From CSSed11-175R1 sp041685735 (GTDB taxonomy: Bacteria > Actinomycetota > Nitriliruptoria > Nitriliruptorales > Nitriliruptoraceae): 64,000 nucleotides of DNA. A program made the translations under genes and the position numbers. The DNA lies in assembly GCA_041685735.1 (NCBI GenBank), contig JAWLFE010000010.1:1-64000 (forward strand), given 5' to 3'. This document shows positions 16,848 to 25,465 of the stretch, piece by piece (the stretch's first letter is position 1; every line of letters begins with the position of its first letter). The notes below the pieces were generated by a model, which saw only the letters and a list, made by a program, of their open reading frames with translations, made no database searches and was not told the origin of the DNA.

Positions 16848-18139
16848 ACCGGCCACCGGACCCCCAGGTGGCTGACCGCTCGCACTGCTGACCACAACCC
16901 GTCCTCGTGGAAACCGTTGCGATGATAGGCGCCCGCGTAGAAGGTCCGGCGCTGTCCGGAGAGTTCGTCCAACCGCGCCTGCGTCGCCACGCTCTCCGGG
17001 GTGTAGCCCGGATGGGTGTAGGACATGCGACGCAGCCGACGGTCCGCGCGCGGCGGTGTCGACGGGTTGAGGCTGACGACGTACTCCTCGGGTTCGTCGA
17101 GTGCCTGCAGGCGGTTCATGTGATAGCTGAGGCTCACCCGTTCGCTGGGCGTCCGACAGTCGTCGAGCCGGTAGTTCCAGGACGCCCACGCGCGTGCCGA
17201 CCGGGGCAGCAGGTCGGTGTCGGTGTGCAGCCACGTGTCGTTGGTCGAGTACTCCCACTCCCCCAGCAGTTCCTTCTCCAGCGGGCTCGGGTCGGTCAGC
17301 ATCCCGAGCGCCTCGTCGGCGTGGGCCGTGATGACCACCGCATCGAAACGGTGGCGGGTACCACTCGACAGCCTGACGTCGACGCCGTCGCTGTCACGGG
17401 TCACCGCGACGACACCATCGCCGCTGTGGATCCGGTCGGCGTAGGGCGCCGTGAGCTTCGGGATGTAGGACGAACTCCCCCCGACCACGGTCCGCCAGGG
17501 GTGGTGGCCGGTGACGCTCAGCAGGCCATGGTTGTCGAAGAACCGGAGCAGGGTGTGCAGGGGGAACCGGTCGATCGTCCCGGTCCCCGAGGACCAGATC
17601 GCCGCGGCCATCGGCAGGAGGTAGTGGTCCCGCAGGCCGTGCGCGAACCCGGCGGCCCGCAGGAAGCGACCGATCGGGACATCGCGGGTCCGGGGATCGT
17701 CGAGCAGTCGCGCGCCGAGGCGGTTGAAGCGCACGATGTCCGCCACCATGCGCAGGTAGGTCGGGTCCGCCAGTCGCCGGGGCTGCGCGACGATGCCGCG
17801 CCCGCTCCCGGCGTACTCCAGGTCGCATCGCTCGCATCGCAACGACCACGACATGTCGGACGGCTGGGTGGCGACCCCCAACGCATCGAACAGTCGCACG
17901 AGCAGGGGGTAGGTCGGCTCGTTGTAGACGATGAACCCCGTGTCCACCCCGAGCGGGACGAGACCGGCCTGGGTGGGCCGCGGGACGAGACCGGCCGGGG
18001 TGGGCCGCGGGACGAGGACCGTGTTGGTGTGCCCACCGATGCGCGCATCCCGTTCGAACACGTGGACGTCGTGGCGCGGGGCGAGGAGCCAGGCGGCCGA
18101 CAACCCGGACACGCCGGTACCGATCACCGCGATGCGCAC
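16844..18139 (-). CDS. FAD-dependent amine-oxidase-like oxidoreductase of the CFA operon
   Basis: 431 residues from a GTG at 18139 with a GGAGG SD 7 bases upstream. The dinucleotide-binding motif IAVIGTGVSGLSAAW starts at residue 3, followed by FERDARIGGHTNTV. A VDTGFIVYNEPTYPLL segment, typical of this NAD(P)/FAD-binding family, is next. The C-terminus YAGAYHRNGFHEDGLWSA matches the family's terminal FAD-contact motif. Between GGHTNTV and VDTGF sits an extra segment of repeated PRPT-AGLV encoded by a 27-bp tandem repeat. It is the first gene of the four-gene lipid-modification operon. A desaturation or oxygenation step on fatty acids is plausible from the context, not proven. Confidence 0.88.
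   Translation of the reverse strand: MRIAVIGTGVSGLSAAWLLAPRHDVHVFERDARIGGHTNTVLVPRPTPAGLVPRPTQAGLVPLGVDTGFIVYNEPTYPLLVRLFDALGVATQPSDMSWSLRCERCDLEYAGSGRGIVAQPRRLADPTYLRMVADIVRFNRLGARLLDDPRTRDVPIGRFLRAAGFAHGLRDHYLLPMAAAIWSSGTGTIDRFPLHTLLRFFDNHGLLSVTGHHPWRTVVGGSSSYIPKLTAPYADRIHSGDGVVAVTRDSDGVDVRLSSGTRHRFDAVVITAHADEALGMLTDPSPLEKELLGEWEYSTNDTWLHTDTDLLPRSARAWASWNYRLDDCRTPSERVSLSYHMNRLQALDEPEEYVVSLNPSTPPRADRRLRRMSYTHPGYTPESVATQARLDELSGQRRTFYAGAYHRNGFHEDGLWSAVRAVSHLGVRWPV
17955..18016. repeat. 27-bp tandem repeat inside the FAD oxidoreductase gene
   Basis: Two full copies (17955-17981 and 17982-18008) differ at a single base, and a third partial copy begins at 18009. Because 27 is divisible by three the frame is kept, and each copy adds nine residues (PRPTPAGLV type) to a surface loop after the FAD-binding GGHTNTV motif. 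It looks like a recent slippage expansion. Confidence 0.9.
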
Positions 18140-18468
18140 CCGAGACCTCCGCGTCGATCCCGGATCCACCACCGGGCGCAGAGGGTTCGGGGCACGCCGC
18201 CGGATGGTTGGGTTGCCGCGGTCCGCACGGGAAGGCACGCCGCGACCGGGTCCGCTCCCCCGGGCGGACCGATCGTGGCCCCAGGCGTCCCCCCGAGTGG
18301 CCCCGCGAACGCTGGAAGGTGCCGTCGCGCTGCCGTGCCCGTGCTGCAGGAGATGCTCGCAGACCGGCACAACCGGCGGAACCGTGGCGACACGGTTCTT
18401 CGTTCGGTCGTGGTGGTAGGTAGCGCTAGCGTCCACCTGGACGACACCTGCACGCGATCGGTCCCGTC
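18140..18468. other. Divergent intergenic region, lipid operon / response regulator
   Basis: 329 bases between two divergent starts, so it must hold promoters in both directions. One perfect 7-bp hairpin (GGTCCGC/GCGGACC, arms 18249-18255 and 18264-18270, 8-base loop) is visible. No open frame with coding character and no clear -35/-10 pair could be assigned. Confidence 0.5.
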
Positions 18469-19140
18469 ATGCCAACGACCACCCTGGTGATCGCCGAGGA
18501 CGACTACCTCGTGCGGGAGGGTGCGCGCGCGGTCCTGGATGCACATGACCGGATGTCGGTCCTGGCGACGGCGGCGAACCCGACGGAACTCCTGCCGTTG
18601 GTCGAGCAGCACCGGCCCGACGTGGTGCTGCTGGATATCCGCATGCCTCCCACGTTCACCACCGAAGGCATCGACCTGGCCAAACGCATCCGACGGGACC
18701 ATCCCGGCACGGGCATCGTGGTCCTCTCGCAGCACGCGGACCCCGAGTACGCCCTGGATCTGCTGCGCGACGGCTCCACGGGCGTGGCCTACCTCCTCAA
18801 GGAGCGACTGGGGGATGCTGAGCGTCTGGTCCAGGCGATCGAGGAGGTCCGTGACGGCGGCTCGATCCTCGACCCGCGGATCGTCGAGGGCCTGATGGAA
18901 GCCCAACGCCGGCGGGCCGCATCACGCGTCGCCGGGCTGACCCCACGTGAGTTCGAGGTCCTCCGCGAGATGGCGTCAGGGCGGGGCAACGCGGCCATCG
19001 CGCGGGGGTTGTCGATCTCCGAGCGGTCCGTCGAGAAGCACGCGAACGCGATCTTCCGCAAGCTCGGCCTGAGTGAGGAGACCGACCTCAACCGTCGGGT
19101 ATCAGCCGTGCTGTTCTTCCTCCAGCGCACCACCGACTGA
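18469..19140 (+). CDS. NarL/FixJ-type response regulator
   Basis: 223 residues. The receiver domain has the acidic pair at 10-12 (AEDD), the phosphorylation site Asp56 in VVLLDIRMP and a conserved lysine in YLLKE. A C-terminal LuxR-type helix-turn-helix follows (LTPREFEVLREMASG, then ERSVEKHANAIFRKLGL). The gene is convergent with the adjacent sensor kinase gene and their 3' ends overlap by 39 bases (19102-19140), which is unusual for a cognate pair. Its partner is still most likely that HisKA_3-type kinase. Targets may include the divergent lipid operon or the solute-binding protein gene, which is inference. Confidence 0.92.
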   Translation: MPTTTLVIAEDDYLVREGARAVLDAHDRMSVLATAANPTELLPLVEQHRPDVVLLDIRMPPTFTTEGIDLAKRIRRDHPGTGIVVLSQHADPEYALDLLRDGSTGVAYLLKERLGDAERLVQAIEEVRDGGSILDPRIVEGLMEAQRRRAASRVAGLTPREFEVLREMASGRGNAAIARGLSISERSVEKHANAIFRKLGLSEETDLNRRVSAVLFFLQRTTD

Positions 19141-20916
19141 GGACGGCTCGCCCTCTCCACCCCTGCCGCCCCGTCGGGGAAGGTGGGCGACGACCGTCGT
19201 GCCCTGTCCCGGCTGGGAGCTCAGGTGCAGCCGACCCCCCAGCGCCGTGGCGCGGTCACGCAGGTGCACCGTGCCGTTGCCGAGGCGGTCCGAGACCTCG
19301 AACCCGCGGCCGTCGTCGCTGACCTCCAGGCGGAGGTGATCCTGATGCAGGGTCACCCCCACCCTGATGGTCGCCGCGGCCGCGTGACGCCAGGCGTTCG
19401 TGACCGCTTCCGCGATGATGAAGTAGGCGGCGACCTCGACCTCCTCCTCGACCCTCGGGAACGGCTCCGGGTCGAGCCTCACCTCGACGGGGGTCTCGCT
19501 GCGCGAGGCGAGGCTGTGCAGAGCGGCCGCGAGTCCGCGATCGCGCAGGATCGATGGGAAGAGGCGGTGTCCCGTACTCCGCACCTGTTCGAGGATCTGG
19601 TCGATCGACCTCGCCAGGTCGTCACACCCGGCCACCAGAGCGGGATGACCCCGACCGCGATCACGCATCGCGCCGGTCTGCATCCGCAGGACGACGAGTT
19701 GATGCTGCAGGCCATCGTGGAGATCGGAGGCGACCCGCTGCCGCTCCCGGTCCTGTGCGCCGACGATCCGGCGCGCGGCTTCCTGCAGGTCGCCCGCCTG
19801 GTCGGCGATCACCTGCAGTTGAGCGCGTAGTTCGCGACGCATCTCCTCGAGTGCGCGCGCCAACGTGCCGATCTCGTCCCGGCGGTCTGGCACCACGAAC
19901 GGTCGTTCCAGGTCGCCGGCGGCGATCGCGGACGCGGTCGTGGTCAGATCGCTGATCGGCCGCGTCAGGACGCGGGCGGCCGCGAGGGCCAGGCCGGCAC
20001 CGACCAGCACCGACAGGCCCAGCGTGAGCAGGCGGGTCCGCGTCAGCGCGCGATCGAGTCCCGCCAGAGGGTCCTCGGAGATCACACCGATCACCGCAGG
20101 GGTGTCCCAGTCGCGCTCCGTACCGATGGTGACGTAGCGCACCAGACGGCCGTCCGGTGCGTGCTGGGTCTGCTGGCGCTCCTCGACATCCGCGGCCGGG
20201 CGCCCGTCGGTGGGCGGCGAGGTCGCGGCCACGACGGCGCCGTCGACCACCACCTCGATGTCATCGACGCCGAGGTCGTCGCGGAGCGACCGGGCCCGAC
20301 CATCGTCGAGGGGGTAGCCGATGGCCAGCAGCGATGGTCCGAGTTCCAGGCGACCGAACGTCTGGACGTGCACCAGGGCGTGGCCGTCATCCGTGGTGGG
20401 CACCACCCGCGTGGAGCTCTCAGGGGTCGCGCCCAACAGGCTGACGGTCAACGGACCGGGATCTGCCAACACGGGCCGGCCGGGCAGGCTCGCGCGGACT
20501 GCCCCGGACCGGACATCGATGATCGCGCCGACCTCGGCCCGGTCACCCGAGACACGGGTCAGTGCCAGCGACTGCAGCAGGCTGCGCTCAAGCTCCGCCT
20601 CGTCGGGTGCGGCGAGGAGCAGCTGCTGGACCAGCGTGAGCAGTTGCTGCCGGGTAGTCGCTCCCTCCTGCTGCACCCGTCGGGCCAGCGTGTCTCCCCG
20701 TTCGTTGGACAGTGCGAGCGCTTCGTCCGCGAGCTGTTGGCGGGCGATCCCCGTCTCCACGACCAGAGTGACGACCGCGGCCACGATCAGCACCGTGACC
20801 GAGGCCAGCAGCACCTTCGGGAGCAGCGTCGAGGGTTCACGCGCCAGCCAGACAGCCGGCGGCCGGGAGCGAGCGGATGACCGCCCGCGCGCCCGGCGAC
20901 CGGCTCGACCGGTCAT
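19102..20916 (-). CDS. Sensor histidine kinase (HisKA_3/NarX-like, HAMP)
   Basis: 604 residues. An N-terminal membrane helix (about 32-54), an extracytoplasmic sensor domain of roughly 240 residues and a second helix near 300-320 lead to a HAMP linker (TRPISDLTTTASAIAAGDLE). The dimerisation/phosphoacceptor motif ERQRVASDLHDGLQHQ places the phosphorylated histidine at about residue 400. The ATPase domain has EAVTNAWRHA (N box) and SDDGRGFEV (G1). The ATG overlaps the stop of the solute-binding lipoprotein gene (ATGA), so both are made together. This suggests the lipoprotein presents a ligand to the kinase. The response regulator is convergent at the 3' end. Confidence 0.9.
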   Translation of the reverse strand: MTGRAGRRARGRSSARSRPPAVWLAREPSTLLPKVLLASVTVLIVAAVVTLVVETGIARQQLADEALALSNERGDTLARRVQQEGATTRQQLLTLVQQLLLAAPDEAELERSLLQSLALTRVSGDRAEVGAIIDVRSGAVRASLPGRPVLADPGPLTVSLLGATPESSTRVVPTTDDGHALVHVQTFGRLELGPSLLAIGYPLDDGRARSLRDDLGVDDIEVVVDGAVVAATSPPTDGRPAADVEERQQTQHAPDGRLVRYVTIGTERDWDTPAVIGVISEDPLAGLDRALTRTRLLTLGLSVLVGAGLALAAARVLTRPISDLTTTASAIAAGDLERPFVVPDRRDEIGTLARALEEMRRELRAQLQVIADQAGDLQEAARRIVGAQDRERQRVASDLHDGLQHQLVVLRMQTGAMRDRGRGHPALVAGCDDLARSIDQILEQVRSTGHRLFPSILRDRGLAAALHSLASRSETPVEVRLDPEPFPRVEEEVEVAAYFIIAEAVTNAWRHAAAATIRVGVTLHQDHLRLEVSDDGRGFEVSDRLGNGTVHLRDRATALGGRLHLSSQPGQGTTVVAHLPRRGGRGGEGEPSSVGGALEEEQHG

Positions 20917-22175
20917 CCCCCCGCCTCCGCGAGCCAGGTGTCGGCGTAGCCCTGCACCTCGGTCATCGCCTCCTCGACGGATCGACGCCCGGACAGCACC
21001 GATTCGAGTCCCTCCCGGAACGCGGCCGCGACCTCCGGATAGGCGATCAGCTCCATGACCTCCGCATGTTCGAGTTGCTGCACGAAGGCGGCCAGATCCG
21101 GCGACGACAGGAAGACCTCGTCGGCCAGCACCCGACCCCGTGCTGGGAGGCGCCCTTCCTCGGCGACCAGGCGGAGTGCGACGTCGTCAGCCGTCAACCG
21201 CAGCATCAGGGCGAAGGCGAGCTCGCGGTGCTCGGAACCGACGGGGACGAACAGGCTCGATCCGCCGAGGACCGTGCGGGGTCGCTCCGGGTCGGCCTGG
21301 GGCAGCGGCCGCACGGAGACATCCGTCGGCGCGATCCCGGTCGTCGAGGTCCGCCAGGTCTGTGGCAGGTCCCACGAGCCCGACGTGTGCATGACGGTGG
21401 TGCCGGCACGGAACGCCTGCACCGTCTCGGCGGCCAGATCGGGAGCGAACGGGGGTGGCGCGGTCCCCTCACGGACGAGCGTGGCGAGCAGCTCGATCGC
21501 CTCGATGGTGGCCGGATCGTCGAAGGTGAAGGTCGGGACCCCCGATCCGTCGATGTCGACGAGCGATCCACCGTGGGCCACGATCCAGCCGTAGGCGATC
21601 CAGCTGCTCGACGACACCGCCAGGGCGTAGGTGTCGTCACCGAGGGACAGGCTGTCCACGGTCTCCCGGAAGTCCCCGGTCGTCGCCAGGGCCGGCTCGC
21701 GGTCGAGGCGCTCGTGCAGCAGCCGGTCGTTGACCATCAGGACGAGCGCGTTGGTGTCGAGCGGCACCCCGTAGCGCTGGCCACCCCAGCTCACACCGGA
21801 TACGGCGCCGGGAAGGAACTCGTCGGCCTGCAGGCCGGCGTCGTCCCACAGGTCGTCCAGCGGTTCGGCCAGATCAGCCGCCGCCGCGGCGAACGCGTGC
21901 CAGTGCGCCAGATCATGCGGCTCCCCGCGGTCCAGCCCACCGCCGACGACCTCCGGGATCTGCGAGAACGGAGCCGCCTGGATGGCCACGGTGACCCCGG
22001 GATGGTCGTCCTCGAAGTCGTTGACGACGTCGGTGACGACGGGGGCGGAGGCCCAGTCGTCGGCCATGACGACCCGCAGGACCGTCGGATCCTGGCCGGC
22101 GGCGACCGCCGAGCAGCCGACCGTGGTCAGCACCACCGTCACCGACGCGGCGACGGCACAGAGCTCACGCCGCAC
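20913..22175 (-). CDS. Extracellular solute-binding lipoprotein (ABC sugar type) coupled to the kinase
   Basis: 420 residues from a GTG at 22175 with GGAGG 5 bases upstream. The signal peptide ends in a lipobox (LTTVGC, Cys21), so the mature protein should be lipid-anchored outside the membrane. The body resembles family 1 solute-binding proteins for sugars (VNDFEDDHPGVTVAIQ, YGVPLDTNALVLMVN, GGSSLFVPVG, and a C-terminal EEAMTEVQGYADTWL). No permease or ATPase genes accompany it. It is instead coupled by an ATGA overlap to the sensor kinase. A sensory rather than transport role is therefore attractive, and the ligand is unknown. Confidence 0.88.
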   Translation of the reverse strand: MRRELCAVAASVTVVLTTVGCSAVAAGQDPTVLRVVMADDWASAPVVTDVVNDFEDDHPGVTVAIQAAPFSQIPEVVGGGLDRGEPHDLAHWHAFAAAAADLAEPLDDLWDDAGLQADEFLPGAVSGVSWGGQRYGVPLDTNALVLMVNDRLLHERLDREPALATTGDFRETVDSLSLGDDTYALAVSSSSWIAYGWIVAHGGSLVDIDGSGVPTFTFDDPATIEAIELLATLVREGTAPPPFAPDLAAETVQAFRAGTTVMHTSGSWDLPQTWRTSTTGIAPTDVSVRPLPQADPERPRTVLGGSSLFVPVGSEHRELAFALMLRLTADDVALRLVAEEGRLPARGRVLADEVFLSSPDLAAFVQQLEHAEVMELIAYPEVAAAFREGLESVLSGRRSVEEAMTEVQGYADTWLAEAGG

Positions 22176-22322
22176 AGCCACCTCCGGGGATGCGTTCGGT
22201 CGGGACCCGCAGCGCACCGTCGGCGATGCGTCCATGTGGACGATGGGGTCCGTACGACCACGAAGGTTAGTGTGGCGGCCACGGGTCGGTCGCTCGACCG
22301 GGTCGGACCTCGGCCCTGGCGT

Positions 22323-22418
22323 TCAGCCCTGCAGGACCCACAGCGAGATCGCGACCGTCAGGATCAGTCCCAGCAGCGTCGCCGCACCCAGTGCCAGCAG
22401 CCATCGCACACCCGTCAC
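22323..22418 (-). CDS. Small single-pass membrane protein (31 aa)
   Basis: A 31-residue ORF starting at a GTG (22418) with a strong GGAGG at 5-base spacing. It encodes one hydrophobic helix covering almost the whole length (WLLALGAATLLGLILTVAIS, then a short WVLQG tail). It lies in the 378-base interval between the lipoprotein gene and the divergent GNAT gene. The good SD and membrane-helix composition support a real small protein, but no homolog is recognised and chance hydrophobic ORFs occur in GC-rich DNA. Confidence 0.5.
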   Translation of the reverse strand: MTGVRWLLALGAATLLGLILTVAISLWVLQG

Positions 22419-22553
22419 CACGTCCTCCGTTGTCGAGATCCACCGTCCGCGGCTGCGGAGCCTAGACGACCCACCGGGCCAGACCTCACCGGCAGTAGGG
22501 TGACGCCCGACGCCGTCACGGGACGGACCGTCGACGCACCAGGAGGGCTTGCG

Positions 22554-23357
22554 ATGACCGAGCCACCCGATCCGACGACACCCCGGCCAGGTGAGTGGTT
22601 CCGTCGGACCGAGTTGCGCGACGGCACGCCCGTGCTGCTCCGACAGATCCGACCGGAGGATCGCGGCCGGCTGGCGGAGGGGATGCGCCAGCTCTCCCCC
22701 GCCTCCCGCTACCTGCGGTTCCACGAGGTCCTCGAGAGCCTGACCGAGGAGCAGCTCGACTACCTGACCGACGTGGACCACGTCGACCACGAAGCCATCG
22801 TCGCCATCGACACCTCGGAACCGGAGGTGCCCGGGATCGGCGTGGCCCGCTACATCCGGGAGCCCCGTGAGCCCTCGGTCGCCGAAGCCGCCGTGACCGT
22901 CGCCGACGACTACCAGGCGACCGGTGCCGGCACCCTGCTGCTGGGGGCGCTGGCGGCCCGGGCACGCGACAACGACGTCGGGGTGTTCCGCAACTACGTG
23001 CTGGCCGGCAACACCCAGATGCTCGAGGTGTTCGACCACCTCGGAGCGGACCGCCAGCTCGAGACCGATGGCCTGTGGCGGGTCGACCTCGCCGTTCCCG
23101 AGCAGGAGGCACAGCTCCCCGACTCCCCCGCCGGGCGGGCATTCGTCGAGATCGCTCGTGGCCAGCGGCGGCTGGCGAGCCTGTTGCCCCCGATCTGGAG
23201 CCGCTTCAAGCGGACCCGCCGCGACACCGCCGCATCCGGCGCTGCTGTCGACGGGGAGAGCGACATCGGATCTGACCCGGACGCCGATCGGGATGCGGAG
23301 TACGACATCCTGCGCCGGGAACTGGACGACTGGCTCCGGGACCGCGACGACCGCTGA
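22554..23357 (+). CDS. GNAT family N-acetyltransferase
   Basis: 267 residues from the ATG at 22554, preceded by AGGAGGG at 6-base spacing. This decides the start within a frame that stays open far upstream. The fold is recognisable from TPVLLRQIRPEDRGRLAEGMRQLSPASRYLRF, a variant of the Pat/AcuA-like GNAT opening, and the acetyl-CoA loop region DDYQATGAGTLLLGALAARA. A second half-length tail (residues 190-267) is rich in Asp and Arg and has no domain assignment. Such stand-alone Pat-like GNATs can acetylate proteins, for example acetyl-CoA synthetase. The substrate here cannot be predicted. Confidence 0.85.
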   Translation: MTEPPDPTTPRPGEWFRRTELRDGTPVLLRQIRPEDRGRLAEGMRQLSPASRYLRFHEVLESLTEEQLDYLTDVDHVDHEAIVAIDTSEPEVPGIGVARYIREPREPSVAEAAVTVADDYQATGAGTLLLGALAARARDNDVGVFRNYVLAGNTQMLEVFDHLGADRQLETDGLWRVDLAVPEQEAQLPDSPAGRAFVEIARGQRRLASLLPPIWSRFKRTRRDTAASGAAVDGESDIGSDPDADRDAEYDILRRELDDWLRDRDDR

Positions 23358-23425
23358 ACGGTCCTGGGCGGCGGCCGCCCACCCGGGATGACCACCCGGG
23401 CGATGCCACCGGTTACCTTCCGCCG

Positions 23426-24064
23426 ATGCCGCCGAACCACACATCCCGCGAGATCCGCCGCCGACTCCCCCGACTCCTGCTCGGGCTGGTCCTGTGCGGC
23501 TGGGGCATCGCATCGATGGTGGCCAGCGAGCTCGGACTCGGGCCATGGGACGTCCTGCACCAGGGACTGTCGGTCCTGATCGGTCTACCGATCGGCACGA
23601 TGGGCATCCTGGTCGGGATCCTGGTCCTGGCGCTGTGGTTCCCGCTGCACGAGCGTCCCGGCCTCGGCACGGTGCTCAACGTGCTCGTGATCGGGGCGGT
23701 CATCGACGTGACGTTGCTGTGGCTGCGCACCCCGGACAGCTTCACCCTACGCGTCGTGCTGATGCTCGCGGGACCCGTGCTGTTCGCGATCGGGTCGGGC
23801 TTCTACATCGGCGCCGGGCTCGGCCCGGGCCCACGTGACGGCGTCATGACGGGGTTGGCCCGCCGCGGCTGGCCGGTCGGGGTCGCCCGCGCCCTGATCG
23901 AGGTCACCGTGCTCGCCCTCGGATGGCTGCTCGGCGGCACGGTCGGACTCGGCACGGTCCTCTTCGCCGGACTCATCGGGCCCCTGGTCCACTGGTGTCT
24001 GCCCAGGTTGACCATCCCCGACGTCGAGGTGGCGCGGGCGCCCGGCGTGCGGTCCGCCCGCTAG
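23426..24064 (+). CDS. YczE/YyaS-like membrane protein
   Basis: 212 residues with about five to six predicted membrane helices. Conserved pieces are LCGWGIASMVASELGLGPWDVLHQGLS near the N-terminus and GSGFYIGAGLGPGPRDGVM in the middle. These double glycine/proline motifs are typical of the YczE (YitT-related) integral membrane family. The molecular function is not established. It follows the GNAT gene by 68 bases on the same strand, so co-transcription is possible, and it is convergent with the M23 peptidase gene. Confidence 0.82.
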   Translation: MPPNHTSREIRRRLPRLLLGLVLCGWGIASMVASELGLGPWDVLHQGLSVLIGLPIGTMGILVGILVLALWFPLHERPGLGTVLNVLVIGAVIDVTLLWLRTPDSFTLRVVLMLAGPVLFAIGSGFYIGAGLGPGPRDGVMTGLARRGWPVGVARALIEVTVLALGWLLGGTVGLGTVLFAGLIGPLVHWCLPRLTIPDVEVARAPGVRSAR

Positions 24065-24103
24065 CGCCTCGCTCGATCCGGCTCGGCCGTGGTCTGCCGG
24101 CCG

Positions 24104-25465
24104 TCACCCGCAGGCGGGAGCGACCGTCTGCCACGGGTTGACCCAGCTGCCGGCGTAGCGACGGCCGAGGTGCAGATGCGGCGGCGTCGTCCGCGCGTTG
24201 CCGGTGTTGCCGACGGTCCCGATGACCTGTCCGCGTGTGACCGCGGCACCCACCGACAGCCCGTCGGCGATCGTGTCGAGGTGTGCGTAGTACCACTCAC
24301 TGCCGTCAGCGGTCCGGTAGGTGATCGTGATACCGCCGAGCGCCGTCGGTCGGCTCGGGGGGTTCCATCGGATGACCTGCCCATCGCCGACCGCGACGAT
24401 CGGCGTACCGCGGGACGCGAAGATGTCGTTGCCCTGGTGGAAGCGCCCGCCCGAGCGTGGGAAGCCCCAGTCGTTCTGGAAATCACGGCCCGCCACCGCA
24501 CCGACGACCGGGCACAGCACGCCGTCGAGCGGTGGGCCGCCCGCAGCACCAGGCCTCCCCGATCCGCCGGTGTCCGCCGCCGCTGCCGCCGCTGCCGCCG
24601 CTGCGGCCGCCGCTTCCTGGGCGCGCACGTCCCTCAGTTGCTCGCGTAGCGTGTCCTCACGGGAGCTGACCCGCTGCAGGAAGGCGGCCGTCTGGTCCTC
24701 CGTCTGCTGTAGGGAGGCGAGGACCTCGCGCTGCCGCTGCTCATCGGCCTCGACCTGGGCGGTGAGTGACGCTGCCTGCTCGCGCAGGTCGGCCAGGACC
24801 CGCAGTGTCTGCTCGGCATCGGCGGCCGCCTGGGTCGCCCTGCCTCGGGCCCTGGCGGCGTCGTCGGCCAACTCGGACCGGTCAGCGCGCAGGTCGAAGA
24901 CCCGCTTGACGGTTGCGTCCTGGACGTCCATGACGATACGGAGCTGCTTCATGCCCACGGCGAACGCGTTGGGGTCGTCGGCGTGCCGCATGATCTCCAG
25001 CACCATCGCCCCCCGGGATGCCCCGGCCGTCCCGTGCTTGAAGGACTCGACGAGCTGGGTCGACAACGTGGCTTCCTCGGCGAGCAGCTGCAGCTCGGCC
25101 TGGTCGAGCGCGTCCACGGCACGCTCGTGGTCCTGGCGAGCGACCTCCTGCTCCACCCGTGCCTCGTCGAGCGCGGCCTCAGCCAGCGCCACCTGTCCTT
25201 CCGCCGCGATCAGCTGGCCCCGAGCCTGCTCGAGCCGGACACCGAGCTCGGCGAGCTCGACCTCGGCCGCATCGATCCGGGCCTGGACCTGATCGAGGTC
25301 ACCCGCAGCACGGGACGCCTCGTCCTCGGCCTCGCGCAGCTCGCGCTCGATCTGGCTGCTCGAACGGGATTGCGCCCCCGCCGCAGCCGGGATCCCGACC
25401 GCGACCACCAGCGCGACGATCATCGCTCCTCGCAGACGTCGCCTGCCGGACCATGCGAACCGCAC
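24104..25465 (-). CDS. M23 family metallopeptidase with N-terminal coiled coil
   Basis: 453 residues from a GTG at 25465 (GAGAGG SD, 6-base spacing). A signal peptide (RRRLRGAMIVALVVAVGI, then AAAGAQ) is followed by about 250 residues of Glu/Ala/Gln-rich coiled coil and a run of about a dozen alanines. The C-terminal LytM domain (about 330-453) keeps its zinc ligands and catalytic residues: FHQGNDIFA and HLHLG. This EnvC/RipM-like layout fits a peptidoglycan endopeptidase that is held or activated through its coiled coil. FtsEX-linked hydrolases look like this, but no ftsEX lies nearby. The poly-alanine linker is encoded by a GCN tract near 24575-24610. Confidence 0.9.
   Translation of the reverse strand: MRFAWSGRRRLRGAMIVALVVAVGIPAAAGAQSRSSSQIERELREAEDEASRAAGDLDQVQARIDAAEVELAELGVRLEQARGQLIAAEGQVALAEAALDEARVEQEVARQDHERAVDALDQAELQLLAEEATLSTQLVESFKHGTAGASRGAMVLEIMRHADDPNAFAVGMKQLRIVMDVQDATVKRVFDLRADRSELADDAARARGRATQAAADAEQTLRVLADLREQAASLTAQVEADEQRQREVLASLQQTEDQTAAFLQRVSSREDTLREQLRDVRAQEAAAAAAAAAAAAADTGGSGRPGAAGGPPLDGVLCPVVGAVAGRDFQNDWGFPRSGGRFHQGNDIFASRGTPIVAVGDGQVIRWNPPSRPTALGGITITYRTADGSEWYYAHLDTIADGLSVGAAVTRGQVIGTVGNTGNARTTPPHLHLGRRYAGSWVNPWQTVAPACG

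Noticed and set aside
22323..23546. Long reverse-strand frame opposite the GNAT gene (407 codons)
   Set aside because: It is a composition shadow of the GNAT gene on the other strand. Only the last 31 codons have an SD and a hydrophobic pattern.
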